From Nocardiopsis listeri NBRC 13360 (GTDB lineage Bacteria; Actinomycetota; Actinomycetes; Streptosporangiales; Streptosporangiaceae): 64,000 nt of DNA. A model generated the notes under the pieces. The model worked only from the letters and a program-made list of their open reading frames with translations. It had not been told where the DNA came from and searched no databases. The stretch is from NCBI RefSeq assembly GCF_001570765.1, contig NZ_BCSH01000042.1:1-64000 (forward strand), written 5' to 3'. Made by a program: the position numbers and the translations under genes. How positions within the stretch are numbered: position 1 is the stretch's first letter; each line of letters begins with the position of its first letter. Below are positions 1 through 8,507 of the stretch, piece by piece.

Positions 1-83
1 CGATCTTCACCATCTTCGAGGGCGCCAGCGAGATCCAGAAGCTCATCATCGGCCGCACCATCACCGGCCTGCCCGTGCGCTAG
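1..83 (+). CDS. Acyl-CoA dehydrogenase, C-terminal end only
   Basis: Only the last 26 codons are in the window, read from base 3 to the TAG at 81-83. The peptide contains FEGASEIQKLIIGR, the well-known C-terminal signature of acyl-CoA dehydrogenases, where the Glu/Gly-rich loop lies close to the FAD and adenine sites. The family oxidises acyl-CoA thioesters to enoyl-CoA with FAD in the cytoplasm. The short distance to the next gene allows co-transcription with the thioesterase-like gene, which would make sense for acyl-CoA metabolism. Nothing can be said about substrate chain length from this fragment. Confidence 0.8.
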   Translation, partial: IFTIFEGASEIQKLIIGRTITGLPVR

Positions 84-127
84 GGGCGACCTGGTCCAGG
101 GCCTCCCAGGAACGGAAGGGGGTGGGC

Positions 128-943
128 GTGGACGTTCCGGATACGCCCACTACCCTTTGGCGCATGGAACCTGGCAGCGGCGCCCCCACGATCACCATCC
201 CCCTCGGATTCAACGGTCCCGACGGATCCGGCAACGGTGGCTACAGTGCCGGCCTGCTCGCCGAACGGCTCACCCGCGTCGGTGGCACGGCCGTCCAGGT
301 CACCCTGCGCACCCCGCCGCCGCTGGATCGGCCACTGACCGTCGAACCCGACGGAGAGGACACCCTGCTCCTGACCGGGGACGAGACCGAGGAGTCAGGC
401 GGCGCCAACCTGATCGCCGAGGCGGTGCGCGTGGCACCCTTCGACCGCGGCGTGATCCCCGGTGGCCCCGTCTCCGTCGCCGAGGCCCAGAACGCGAGCC
501 GGTTCTACCCCGGATTCGACGACCACCCCTTCCCACGCTGCTACAGCTGCGGTCCCGAACGCGAGGAGGGTGAGGGGCTGCGCCTGTTCCCCGGTCAGGT
601 CCTACCGGGCGAGGGTCGCGCCAACGTCGGCAACACCGTCGCCTGCCCATGGGAGGTCGGCGAAGCGGCGGACGACGGCACCGGCACCGCCGCGTTCGCC
701 CAGGTGTGGGCGGCACTGGACTGCCCCGGCGGCTGGTCCCACGACATCACCGGCCGCCCCATCCTGCTGGGCCGCTTCACCGCCCAGGTGCTCAGCGCAC
801 CGAAGGTGGGCCAGACCACCGTGGTCATGGGCCGGCTGGTGTCGGTGGACGGCCGCAAGGTCCACACCGGAAGCGCTCTGTACGACGCCGACGGCGGGCT
901 CCTCGCCCAGGCACGGGCGACCTGGATCGCGCTGAGGACCTGA
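128..943 (+). CDS. Hotdog-fold thioesterase-like protein
   Basis: The product is about 271 residues. It carries the segment HPFPRCYSCGPER followed by EGLRLFPG, a pattern I know from actinobacterial hotdog-fold proteins annotated as thioesterase family members. The size fits a double hotdog. GTG at 128 was chosen because GGAAGGG at about 114-120 is well placed before it. GTG 122 is too close to that site, and ATG 164 is a possible alternative. The gene follows an acyl-CoA dehydrogenase fragment by about 45 bp, so hydrolysis of an acyl-CoA or acyl-ACP is a reasonable inference. No catalytic residue can be named with confidence. Confidence 0.6.
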   Translation: MDVPDTPTTLWRMEPGSGAPTITIPLGFNGPDGSGNGGYSAGLLAERLTRVGGTAVQVTLRTPPPLDRPLTVEPDGEDTLLLTGDETEESGGANLIAEAVRVAPFDRGVIPGGPVSVAEAQNASRFYPGFDDHPFPRCYSCGPEREEGEGLRLFPGQVLPGEGRANVGNTVACPWEVGEAADDGTGTAAFAQVWAALDCPGGWSHDITGRPILLGRFTAQVLSAPKVGQTTVVMGRLVSVDGRKVHTGSALYDADGGLLAQARATWIALRT

Positions 944-992
944 ACCCGCCCGGCGGCCCCGCGCCGTCCCGGAACCGCTACGGTGAACCCTT

Positions 993-1643
993 GTGGCCTT
1001 CGAAGACATCCGACAGACGGTGCCCGGTGAGAACGGCGCCCCCGCCCCCCGCCGCGGACGCAACGTGCGTGGACGCGACCCCCAACGGCGCAAAGCCATC
1101 CTGGACGCCGCCGACCGGGTGATCCAACGAGAGGGTCACGACGCCTCCATGCTCGCCATCGCCACCGAGGCGGGCATCAGCAAACCCATCCTGTACCGGC
1201 ACTTCGGTGACAAGGGCGGCCTCTACCAGGCGCTGGCCCGACGCCACGTGGACCCGCTCATCGAGCGCATCCGCGCCGAGCTGCACCAGCACACCGACTT
1301 CGAGATCCGGGCCCGAGCCACCGTCGGCGCGTACCTGTCGATGATCTCCCAGAACCTCAACCTGTACCGGTTCCTCATGGACAGGGCCACCTCCGAGGAC
1401 GTGCGCACCCGCAGCGACCTGGGCCTCATGGTCCGTCGTCTGGGAGAGGAACTCGCCGACCTGCTCCTCCTCGAGAACCGTATCCAGGGCCGATTGCGCG
1501 CCCAGATCGCCGCGCACGCCGTGGTCGGCATGGTCCAGGCGGCGGGGGAGTGGTGGCTCGAACACCCCGAGGTCGGCGAGGACGAGATCATCCAGGACCT
1601 CACCGCGGCCGTGGTGGGCGCCATCCGCGGCAGTTCCGACTGA
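993..1643 (+). CDS. TetR/AcrR family transcriptional regulator
   Basis: This 216-residue protein has a classic TetR N-terminal helix-turn-helix at about residues 32-78: RRKAILDAADRVI, then EAGISKPILYRHFGDKGGLY. The C-terminal two thirds is the helical ligand-binding and dimerisation region. It starts at GTG 993 and has a basic N-terminal tail rich in Arg. It lies about 50 bp after the thioesterase-like gene in the same direction, so it may regulate the fatty-acid genes to its left. That is inferred from position only. The ligand is unknown. Confidence 0.85.
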   Translation: MAFEDIRQTVPGENGAPAPRRGRNVRGRDPQRRKAILDAADRVIQREGHDASMLAIATEAGISKPILYRHFGDKGGLYQALARRHVDPLIERIRAELHQHTDFEIRARATVGAYLSMISQNLNLYRFLMDRATSEDVRTRSDLGLMVRRLGEELADLLLLENRIQGRLRAQIAAHAVVGMVQAAGEWWLEHPEVGEDEIIQDLTAAVVGAIRGSSD

Positions 1644-1742
1644 CGACTACGGGGCGGCCCGGGGCCACCTCCTCCGCCGAACCCACCACACGCCGACCCA
1701 TCGGCGGTGTTCGGGGTTCGTCGACGTTTTCCGGTCGAGGAC

Positions 1743-1773
1743 TTGACCTGGAGCGCGCTCCAGGTCCCATGCT
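1743..1773 (+). promoter_or_regulatory. MerR-type promoter with a perfect dyad in a 19-bp spacer
   Basis: A -35 TTGACC (1743-1748) and a -10-like CATGCT (1768-1773) are separated by 19 bp. The spacer region holds the perfect inverted repeat ACCTGGAGCGCGCTCCAGGT (1746-1765). Overlong spacers with a central dyad are the hallmark of promoters controlled by MerR-family activators, which untwist the DNA. The next gene is itself a MerR regulator, so autoregulation of the merR-reductase operon is the simple reading. The -10 ends 7 nt before ATG 1781, which would place the transcript start at the initiation codon. Confidence 0.75.
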
Positions 1774-1780
1774 TTCTCCC

Positions 1781-2209
1781 ATGAAGGACTACTTCACCCC
1801 GGGTGAGATCGCCGAACGCTTCGATCTCACCCTGGACACCCTCCGCTACTACGAGAAGGCCGGACTGCTGCGCCGCGTCGACCGCGCGCCCAGCGGACAC
1901 CGCCGCTACCGCGCCGACGACGTCGAACTCCTCCACCTGGTGCGCTGCCTGCGCGACACCGACATGCCCATCTCCCGGCTGCGCGAATTCGCCGAACTCG
2001 TGCGCGAGGGCGACCACACCATCCCCGAACGGGTCGAGGTGTTGCAGAGCCACCAGCACCGGCTGAACGCGCACATCGAACGGATGCGCGAACGTCAGGA
2101 GGCCATCGGCCACAAGATCGACTACTACCTCGGGGTGCTCTCGGAACGTCCCGAACCCGCTCGGCGCCCCGAAGGTTCCATGGACACCCCCGTGAAGGAG
2201 ACCGGCTGA
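1781..2209 (+). CDS. MerR family transcriptional regulator
   Basis: The 142-residue protein starts MKDYFTPGEIAERFDL and continues with LRYYEKAGLL and GHRRYRADDVELL, the winged helix-turn-helix of the MerR family. A long coiled-coil dimerisation helix follows at about residues 80-115 (LQSHQHRLNAHIERMRERQE). No cysteine cluster typical of metal sensors is present, so it more likely senses a small molecule or works by coupling to its neighbour. ATG 1781 is preferred over ATG 1769 because it sits at the expected +1 of the dyad promoter. The stop overlaps the ATG of the aldo/keto reductase by one base, implying translational coupling. Confidence 0.85.
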   Translation: MKDYFTPGEIAERFDLTLDTLRYYEKAGLLRRVDRAPSGHRRYRADDVELLHLVRCLRDTDMPISRLREFAELVREGDHTIPERVEVLQSHQHRLNAHIERMRERQEAIGHKIDYYLGVLSERPEPARRPEGSMDTPVKETG

Positions 2210-3180
2210 TGCGCCACACCACCATCGGCGACCGCACCGTCAGCGCCCTGTGCCTGGGCGCGATGCAGTTCGGCTCGACCACCGACCCCGACACCTCCCT
2301 GGCCCTGCTCGACCGGTTCGTCGACGCCGGCGGTACGTTCATCGACACCGCCGACTGCTACCAGTTCTGGGTCGAGGACGGCCGGGGGCACGAGAGCGAG
2401 ACCTTACTGGGACGGTGGCGGCGCGAGCGCGGCATCACCGACGAGGTCTTCATCGCGACCAAGGTCGGCGCCCAGCCCACCATCCCCGGCGCCGGTCTGG
2501 AGGTCCAGGAAGGGCTGTCGCCCCGGGCCGTCACCGCCGCGGTCGAACGCAGCAGGCGACGACTGGGCGTGGACACCCTGGACCTGCTCTACGCCCACCG
2601 GGAGGACCCCCTCACCCCGGTCGAGGAGACCATGGGCGTCTTCGCCGACCTGGTCGAGCGCGGACACGTCCGTGAGCTCGGGATGAGCAACCACCGCACG
2701 TGGCGGCTGGAACGCGCCCGCGCCGCGACCGAGAACCACGGATGGCCGCGCCCGCGCGTCCTGCAATACCGCTACACCTACCTGCAAGCCCGCAACGAGG
2801 TGCCCCTGCTCTCGCCCGGGCACACCTTCGCCACCCCGGAACTGTTCGACCACATCCGGGCCGAGGCGGCTCAGGGGCGCGAGTACACCCTGTTGGTCTA
2901 CAACTCGTTGCTTTCGGGGGCCTACACCCGGCCCGACCGGCCGTTCGAGTACGCCTACGACCACCCGGGCACCGCGGCGCGCCTGGCGGTGCTCGACGAG
3001 GTCGCCAAGGAGACCGGCGGTAGCCGCAACCAGGTGGTGCTCGCCTGGTTGCTGGATCACGAACCGGCCATCGTGCCGCTCGTGGGGGTCAGCTCGATCG
3101 GCCAGCTCGACGAGGTCCTGGAAGGTGTGGACTTGCGCCTGAGCGCCGAACAGCACGAGCGCCTCACCGCCGCGCACTGA
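2209..3180 (+). CDS. Aldo/keto reductase
   Basis: This 323-residue NADPH-dependent oxidoreductase of the aldo/keto reductase superfamily should fold as a TIM barrel in the cytoplasm. The catalytic tetrad is visible: Asp46 and Tyr51 in FIDTADCYQ, Lys85 in IATKVG, and His130 in LLYAHRED. It is translationally coupled to the MerR regulator (shared base at 2209), and both are probably expressed from the dyad promoter at 1743. A MerR-controlled reductase of this kind usually reduces a toxic aldehyde, ketone or quinone, but the substrate here is unknown. Confidence 0.9.
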   Translation: MRHTTIGDRTVSALCLGAMQFGSTTDPDTSLALLDRFVDAGGTFIDTADCYQFWVEDGRGHESETLLGRWRRERGITDEVFIATKVGAQPTIPGAGLEVQEGLSPRAVTAAVERSRRRLGVDTLDLLYAHREDPLTPVEETMGVFADLVERGHVRELGMSNHRTWRLERARAATENHGWPRPRVLQYRYTYLQARNEVPLLSPGHTFATPELFDHIRAEAAQGREYTLLVYNSLLSGAYTRPDRPFEYAYDHPGTAARLAVLDEVAKETGGSRNQVVLAWLLDHEPAIVPLVGVSSIGQLDEVLEGVDLRLSAEQHERLTAAH

Positions 3181-3228
3181 GGAGGGCCCGCACGGAGAAC
3201 GGGGGAGGGGCCGTGGCCGGAAGGGGTG

Positions 3229-3302
3229 GAAAGCGCTTTCGGTCACGGCCTCGCGCGGAGCCCGTCCAGACGTTCGCGCCCGGAATCGTGGGAAGCGCTT
3301 TC
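3229..3302 (+). promoter_or_regulatory. Two LacI-type operator-like palindromes in a 382-bp intergenic gap
   Basis: GAAAGCGCTTTC (3229-3240) is a perfect 12-bp palindrome. GGAAGCGCTTTC (3291-3302) is a near copy 62 bp downstream. Palindromes centred on AGCGCT are typical operators of LacI-family repressors, and two sites about six helical turns apart would suit looping. No LacI gene is seen in the window. The gap 3181-3562 otherwise holds an AT-richer patch at about 3425-3500 that may contain the promoter of the gene at 3563, but no convincing -35/-10 pair was found there. Confidence 0.45.
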
Positions 3303-3562
3303 AGGCGTGGGTTCGAAGCGGGGGTGCTCCGGCCGGTGCGTCCATGGCCTCGCAGCGCGGCGCGGGGCGGGGCGGCTTCGTCGGGAGGAGAGCGCTCGGT
3401 CAAGCCGCCCTCTTCTGGCGAAGCCCACAAAATCGCACAATCAGTGCAAACGTCGCAAAGATACACGTAGCTCTGCTTTTGCGGTTTCTTGACGCTTGTG
3501 ACGGATACCTTCCCTAGGGAGGCGCGCGACCGGCCGGGTCGCCAACCCGTGGGAGGGGTCAC

Positions 3563-5446
3563 TTGCCCGAGAGCACAGAGTCGTCCGACCGGCGTTCGGG
3601 CGCCGACGGCGAGGCCTACGAGCAGATCCACTTCGCCTGGGCCGAACCCACCCTCCTCGGCCGTGTCGGGCCCGGACCCGCCGCCACTTCCCTGCCCGAA
3701 CGCGACCAACCGGTCCTGCGCTCCTGGCGTGACCGGCTGCTGCCCGCCCTCACCGCCGACTACCGGTCCGCACTGCCGGGCGTCGACCCCGGCGACTACC
3801 CCGAGACCCTGTGGGCGCACCACTACCCCGACGGGCAGAGCGCCCTCGTCTACCGGTGGCCCGGCGACGTCCGCGAGGCCCACGCCTGGGCCATCGTCGG
3901 ACCCACCGGCGGGCTCACCCTCTCGCGCGTCCTGGCCCTGCACGAGAACCCCAACACCCGACCCGCGCAGAGCCGCCCACCCACACCCGGTTGGGCCACC
4001 ATGCGCTCCCTGGCCACACCCGACCCCTGGGAACCGACCGCCGCGCCCGGCGCCCTGCGTACCCGCGACCGCCGCGCCGCCGAGACCCGCATCGGCGACG
4101 AACCACTCCTCGTCGGCGCGATCGCCCGCGCCCTGGCCCACCCCGACCGGCCCATCCACATCACCCTGGACCCCGAACGCGCCGACCTGTGGCAGGCCAC
4201 CCAGCTGCGGTTCCTCTGGGGCATGCACCGGATCCTGCACGAGGTCCTGACGCCACGGGCCGCGATCCCCGCCGCCGGTTGGAGCTGGTCCTTCTCCACC
4301 TACGACCCGGTCCTGGGAGTGGAGGACGGTCCGCACCTGGTCTTCGGGCCACCCGGTGACCTCACCTCCGCCAAGGGCCCCTTCCCGGACCCGACCCCGG
4401 CCGAGTACCTCAAGGTCGCCGACGGCCTGGTCACGGTCCTGCGAGAGGAGGGCGGCGACGCCCTGGCCGAACACCTGCGTTCCCGGGGTGTTCCCGAGGG
4501 GGCCACCTTCGCGGGCCGGCTCGACCGACTCCACGACTGGCTCGACCCGCGTCCGACGGCGTCCGCCCGGGTCGCCGAGCCACCGGAAACAGAGGCGGAG
4601 GAGGAACTTCGGGAGGCCCCCGACCCGTTCTCCGACACCGAGGAAGGACCCGAGGAACGCGAGTTCCCCGACCCCGTGGACTCCCTCGAACCCGAACCGC
4701 TCCCCGAGCCCCGGGACGACCTCGAAACGGGCCCGCCCCAATCACCGGAGCCGCCCGAACCGGAGCACCACCACGAAGCGGCCCCGGCCCCGGAACCGGA
4801 ACCGGCCTGGACCAGCGGCGCCTCCTCGGGCTCCACGGTCGCCGAGAACCCCGACCCGGACCCCGAACCCGACCACCCCGAACCCGACCACCCCGAACCC
4901 GATGCCCCCGAGCGGCCCGAAGGCCGCGTCCCCGCCGACGCCCCGCCCCTGGCGGTCCTCGACGCGGCCACCGAAACGGTCGTGGGGGAGGGCGAGGAAC
5001 CCCTCGACTACGCAGCCGAGACCGAACCGGAGGCCGGTGAGGGATACTCCGACTCCGACGACAACTGGCCCACCCACTACGTCGACCTGCCGCTGGCCCG
5101 TCTGGAACGTTGGCACCGGCGACGCGGGCCAGAAGGCGCCCGCACCGACGTGGCCGACGCGCGCGCCGCCATCCGGGCCGAACGCGCCGAACTCGGACGT
5201 GTACGCGGTGAACGCGACCACTACCACTCCGAGGTCCAGGAACTACGCAGGGAGATCGCTCGCTTGGACCAATCCTGGATCGACGCCGACCCCGCCGCCG
5301 CACGTAGACGTTCCCGCCGCCTGCCTCGCTACCTGCTCCTGGCGCTGCTTTTCGTGGTGATCTTCGCCGGCGGGATGGAGACGGGGGCACGGACCGACAC
5401 CGGTGTCCTCGACCTGCTGCGCACCATCCCCGGGTTCCCGCTCTGA
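3563..5446 (+). CDS. Large acidic protein with one C-terminal membrane segment
   Basis: The product is 627 residues, starting at TTG 3563 after GGGAGGGG. Residues 1 to about 330 look globular (for example YEQIHFAWAEPTLLGR near the start). About 335-470 is a disordered Glu/Pro/Asp-rich stretch with EPDHPEPDHPEP repeats. About 540-575 is a predicted coiled coil with RAERAELGRVRGERD. About 585-607 is a hydrophobic helix, LLLALLFVVIFAGG, preceded by Arg residues, so the bulk should face the cytoplasm. The N-terminal domain vaguely resembles the GAP1-N module of GTPase-associated conflict systems. This is a weak impression. Function unknown. Confidence 0.6.
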   Translation: MPESTESSDRRSGADGEAYEQIHFAWAEPTLLGRVGPGPAATSLPERDQPVLRSWRDRLLPALTADYRSALPGVDPGDYPETLWAHHYPDGQSALVYRWPGDVREAHAWAIVGPTGGLTLSRVLALHENPNTRPAQSRPPTPGWATMRSLATPDPWEPTAAPGALRTRDRRAAETRIGDEPLLVGAIARALAHPDRPIHITLDPERADLWQATQLRFLWGMHRILHEVLTPRAAIPAAGWSWSFSTYDPVLGVEDGPHLVFGPPGDLTSAKGPFPDPTPAEYLKVADGLVTVLREEGGDALAEHLRSRGVPEGATFAGRLDRLHDWLDPRPTASARVAEPPETEAEEELREAPDPFSDTEEGPEEREFPDPVDSLEPEPLPEPRDDLETGPPQSPEPPEPEHHHEAAPAPEPEPAWTSGASSGSTVAENPDPDPEPDHPEPDHPEPDAPERPEGRVPADAPPLAVLDAATETVVGEGEEPLDYAAETEPEAGEGYSDSDDNWPTHYVDLPLARLERWHRRRGPEGARTDVADARAAIRAERAELGRVRGERDHYHSEVQELRREIARLDQSWIDADPAAARRRSRRLPRYLLLALLFVVIFAGGMETGARTDTGVLDLLRTIPGFPL

Positions 5447-5522
5447 TACGGCGGCTCACTCGGGCCGGGGCCGATCACGACTTTTGGAGTCGCGGGTCCT
5501 CGGCCTTGGCTAACGTGCACGT

Positions 5523-6545
5523 ATGACACCCGACGAACCCCGACCGGTAGGGACCACCGATCTCCTCGCCCCCGAGCTGAGGAAACTGATCCACGAGCTC
5601 GACCTGCCACCGGAGATCCTCGACGACATCGACACGAGTGGTCCCGAGGAGATCGGTGAGACCCTCCTGATAGCGAGCGAACACCTCCTCGCCACCGAGC
5701 GTTCCGATCTGTCCGGGCTCCTGCTCCAGGCGGTCCACGCCCACCCGCCCACCCCCGAGGACGGGCAGTACGCCCTGTTCGACCTCATCTGCCTACACGA
5801 GGACGAGGGGGACGAGAGGGAGGCGACCCGACTGCTGCTTGAGTTCTCGGACCTGGACGACCTGGAACCGGGACCCGCCGCGCTCTTCGCCGAACAGTTC
5901 GATGCCCAGGGCGAAACGGACAAGGCACTGCGCTGCTTCGACATCGGAGCACGCGACCATTTGGCGCTCCCGGCCGCGCGGATCGCCGACCTGAGCGCCT
6001 ACGAGCTGCTTCCGCTCCAGGGCCGGGCACGGGTCCGGCGGGCGCTCGGGATGCCCGCCGACGCACACGACGTGGCCACCATCGCCGCGCAGGAGCGGCT
6101 CCCGGCCAACCCACTGGAAGCCCCCGAACCGTTCGACGAACTCCTCGAATACGACGCGGAGGAGCCGCCCGCACAGATCGTCGCCGTTCAGGTGGTCTTC
6201 TCCCGCAACGCGCTGCCCGAGGCCCTCGAACGCGGGTGGGTCCGGCTCGAACGGACCGAGGCGACCTACTTCCTCGACGCCGAGCGGGAGCTGCGCGCCG
6301 AGGCCAGGGAACGGCCGGACGTGCACTTCGTCGTGCTCACCGCGGAGGTGGCCGAGGTGGTGGACTACACCGAGCGTAGCGGACTCGACCCGTCCGAGGC
6401 GGCCACCCTGATGGCGTGGAGCGAAGCCGAGGTCCCCGGTGACTCCGACCGCCGCATGTCCTGGCCGCCCGAACGCAACCACCCCTGCTGGTGCGCTTCG
6501 GGGCGCAAGTACAAGAAGTGCTGCGGGTCCCCCTCCCTGCGCTGA
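5523..6545 (+). CDS. SEC-C motif protein with helical repeats
   Basis: This 340-residue protein ends in PCWCASGRKYKKCCG, a SEC-C zinc-binding motif (CxC followed by CC) like that at the C-terminus of SecA. The rest is acidic and helical, with short TPR-like segments at about 60-150. SEC-C motifs bind zinc and often mediate contact with SecB or ribosomes, but in stand-alone proteins the role is generally unknown. TAACGT at 5511-5516 lies 6 nt before ATG 5523, so the mRNA may be leaderless. It follows the membrane-anchored gene by 76 bp. Confidence 0.75.
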   Translation: MTPDEPRPVGTTDLLAPELRKLIHELDLPPEILDDIDTSGPEEIGETLLIASEHLLATERSDLSGLLLQAVHAHPPTPEDGQYALFDLICLHEDEGDEREATRLLLEFSDLDDLEPGPAALFAEQFDAQGETDKALRCFDIGARDHLALPAARIADLSAYELLPLQGRARVRRALGMPADAHDVATIAAQERLPANPLEAPEPFDELLEYDAEEPPAQIVAVQVVFSRNALPEALERGWVRLERTEATYFLDAERELRAEARERPDVHFVVLTAEVAEVVDYTERSGLDPSEAATLMAWSEAEVPGDSDRRMSWPPERNHPCWCASGRKYKKCCGSPSLR

Positions 6546-6667
6546 CCCGCCAGAGCGGGCGCCAAGGGCCGATGGCGGGATAATCCGAACCGAACGCCCG
6601 TGACGGGAGTCGTACACCGTTGCGTGAGAGTCCCCAGGTGGGACTCCGTGAGGAAATGGGAGCGGTC

Positions 6668-7954
6668 GTGTTCGGAATCCTGCGGCCCTGTCGGCACACT
6701 CTGCCCGGCGGGTTGGCCACGGAGTGGATGTCCCACCTGTGCGGGCTCTGCCTGGCCCTGCGCGATGGGCACGGTCAGGCCTCGCGCCTGGCCACCAACC
6801 ACGACGGTCTGGTCATCTCGGTACTGACCGCCGCACAGTCCCGGGCCGAGGCCGGAACCCGGGCCGTGGGCCCCTGTCTGTTGCGCGGCATGCGCACCGC
6901 GCGGGTCGCCGACGGCACCGGTGCGAACCTGGCCGCCACGGTGTCGCTGATGCTGGCCTGCGGCAAGATCAGCGACCACATCGAGGACGGCGACGGGCGC
7001 CTCGCCCGGCCCGGTGTGCGCGCTGTCGCCGGGAGGATGGCGCGACGTTGGCAGCAGGATGCGAGGGAGGCGGGCACCGGTCTGGGCTTCGACACCTCCG
7101 CGCTCACCGCCGTCATGGATCGCCAAAGCGAGGTCGAGGCGGCCGCCGGTCCGGGCACCGACGTCCTCACCGTGACGGCGCCCACCGAGGAGGCCACCGC
7201 CGAGGCGTTCGCGTACACCGCGGTGCTGGCCGAGTGTCCCGCCAACGCCGAACCGCTCCACGAGGCCGGTCGGCTCTTCGGCAGGATCGCCCACCTGTTG
7301 GACGCCGTGGAGGATCAGAAGGACGATCTCACCAACGGTTCCTGGAATCCCCTGACCGCCACCGAGACCGGAGCCGATCGGGCCCGTGAGCTCTGCGACG
7401 ACGCCGTCCTGGGCGTGCGTCTGGCCTTGGACGCCACCGAGTTCGCCGATGACCGCCTGGTCCGCGCCCTGCTCGTCACCGAACTGAGCCGCGCGGTCTC
7501 CCGCACCTTCGCCCACGCGGGCCACCCCGGGTACGGCCCTGGCCCGGGTGGGTACCACCCCGGTCATGGTTCCGGCGACCACGGCGGGGGCTCGGGCCCA
7601 GGACACGGTCACGACGGGCACGGCCACGACGGGCACGGTCACGGCGGGCACGGTTCCGGTGGCGACGGCGGCCACCGGAACAAGGGCGGCTGTTGCACCT
7701 GCGCCTGTGAAACCCCGGCCCTGGAGACACCACCCCGGTCCCGTGGTTTCTTCGCCGGCTGCGCCGCCGCCCTGTTCATGTGCTGCACCTGCCAGCTCTG
7801 CTGCCGTGGCCCGCACCCCGGCCCCTGGTCGGGCGAGCCTCGGGAAGCCTGGTGCGACGTCTGCGCATGTGCGGGGGATACCTGCGGCACCTGCTGTGAC
7901 TGTTGTGGCGGCTGTTCTCGCTGTAAGGACTGCGACTGCAATTGCTGTGACTGA
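6668..7954 (+). CDS. DUF5685-like protein with His/Gly repeats and Cys-rich tail
   Basis: The product is about 428 residues. The N-terminal 300 match the pattern I associate with DUF5685 (FGILRPCRH, SHLCGLCLALRDGHG, ATNHDGLVISVL). GTG 6668 was chosen because it begins at this conserved block and has GGGAG upstream; in-frame TTG 6620 is possible. Acidic motifs HIEDGDG and DAVEDQKDDL recall the Asp-rich motifs of all-helical isoprenoid synthases, which is speculative. From about residue 305 comes a Gly/His array (GHDGHGHDGHGHGGHG), then a tail with more than 20 cysteines in CxC, CxxC and CC groups. The tail should bind metal ions. The biological role is unknown. Confidence 0.65.
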   Translation: MFGILRPCRHTLPGGLATEWMSHLCGLCLALRDGHGQASRLATNHDGLVISVLTAAQSRAEAGTRAVGPCLLRGMRTARVADGTGANLAATVSLMLACGKISDHIEDGDGRLARPGVRAVAGRMARRWQQDAREAGTGLGFDTSALTAVMDRQSEVEAAAGPGTDVLTVTAPTEEATAEAFAYTAVLAECPANAEPLHEAGRLFGRIAHLLDAVEDQKDDLTNGSWNPLTATETGADRARELCDDAVLGVRLALDATEFADDRLVRALLVTELSRAVSRTFAHAGHPGYGPGPGGYHPGHGSGDHGGGSGPGHGHDGHGHDGHGHGGHGSGGDGGHRNKGGCCTCACETPALETPPRSRGFFAGCAAALFMCCTCQLCCRGPHPGPWSGEPREAWCDVCACAGDTCGTCCDCCGGCSRCKDCDCNCCD

Positions 7955-8096
7955 CCTCGGCCGCGGGTCACCTTGGCGGACCGGACACCCCTGCCCGGCG
8001 CCCGACCGACCACTGCGGGAAATCTCGCGGAGGGCTTGTGGAAAACCCGGCCTGGAACGTAGGGGAGGCCTGGTCGGGGCTTCTAGCATGGGGACC

Positions 8097-8474
8097 ATGA
8101 ACGAACTGTCACCAGAGCAGGTCGACCGGGTGATCACCCTGGCCATGGACATGGCCCGAGAGGGACGGACCACCGAACTCCTGGAGTTCCTCGACCACGG
8201 GCTCGCCGTCGACGTCCGCGACAACGACGGCAACACCCTGCTGATGCTCGCCGCTTACCACGGCAACGGGGAGACCGTCCGGGAACTCATCGGGCGTGGA
8301 GCCGACGTGGACCTGCGCAACGGCCGCGATCAGTCACCGGTGGCCGGAGCGCTCTTCAAGGGTGAGGACGAGGTCGTCAAGGCCCTCGTCGAAGCCGGGG
8401 CGGACCTGGACGCCGGCACGCCCAGCGCCCGCGCCACCGCGCAGATGTTCGAACGCACCGAACTGCTTCCCTGA
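8097..8474 (+). CDS. Small ankyrin-repeat protein
   Basis: This 125-residue protein carries three ankyrin repeats, seen as DNDGNTLLMLAAYHGN, LIGRGADVDLRNGRDQSP and LVEAGADLDAG. Ankyrin repeats mediate protein-protein contacts. In actinomycetes such small cytoplasmic proteins often stand next to catalase genes, and here a catalase gene converges from the right with a shared terminator at 8508-8541. A role with catalase is known for AnkB-type proteins in Pseudomonas but is only an analogy here. TAGCAT (8084-8089) lies 7 nt before ATG 8097, suggesting a leaderless transcript. ATG 8088 is in frame too. Confidence 0.8.
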   Translation: MNELSPEQVDRVITLAMDMAREGRTTELLEFLDHGLAVDVRDNDGNTLLMLAAYHGNGETVRELIGRGADVDLRNGRDQSPVAGALFKGEDEVVKALVEAGADLDAGTPSARATAQMFERTELLP

Positions 8475-8507
8475 ACTTCCCTGATCCCACCATCGGCACG
8501 AAACACC

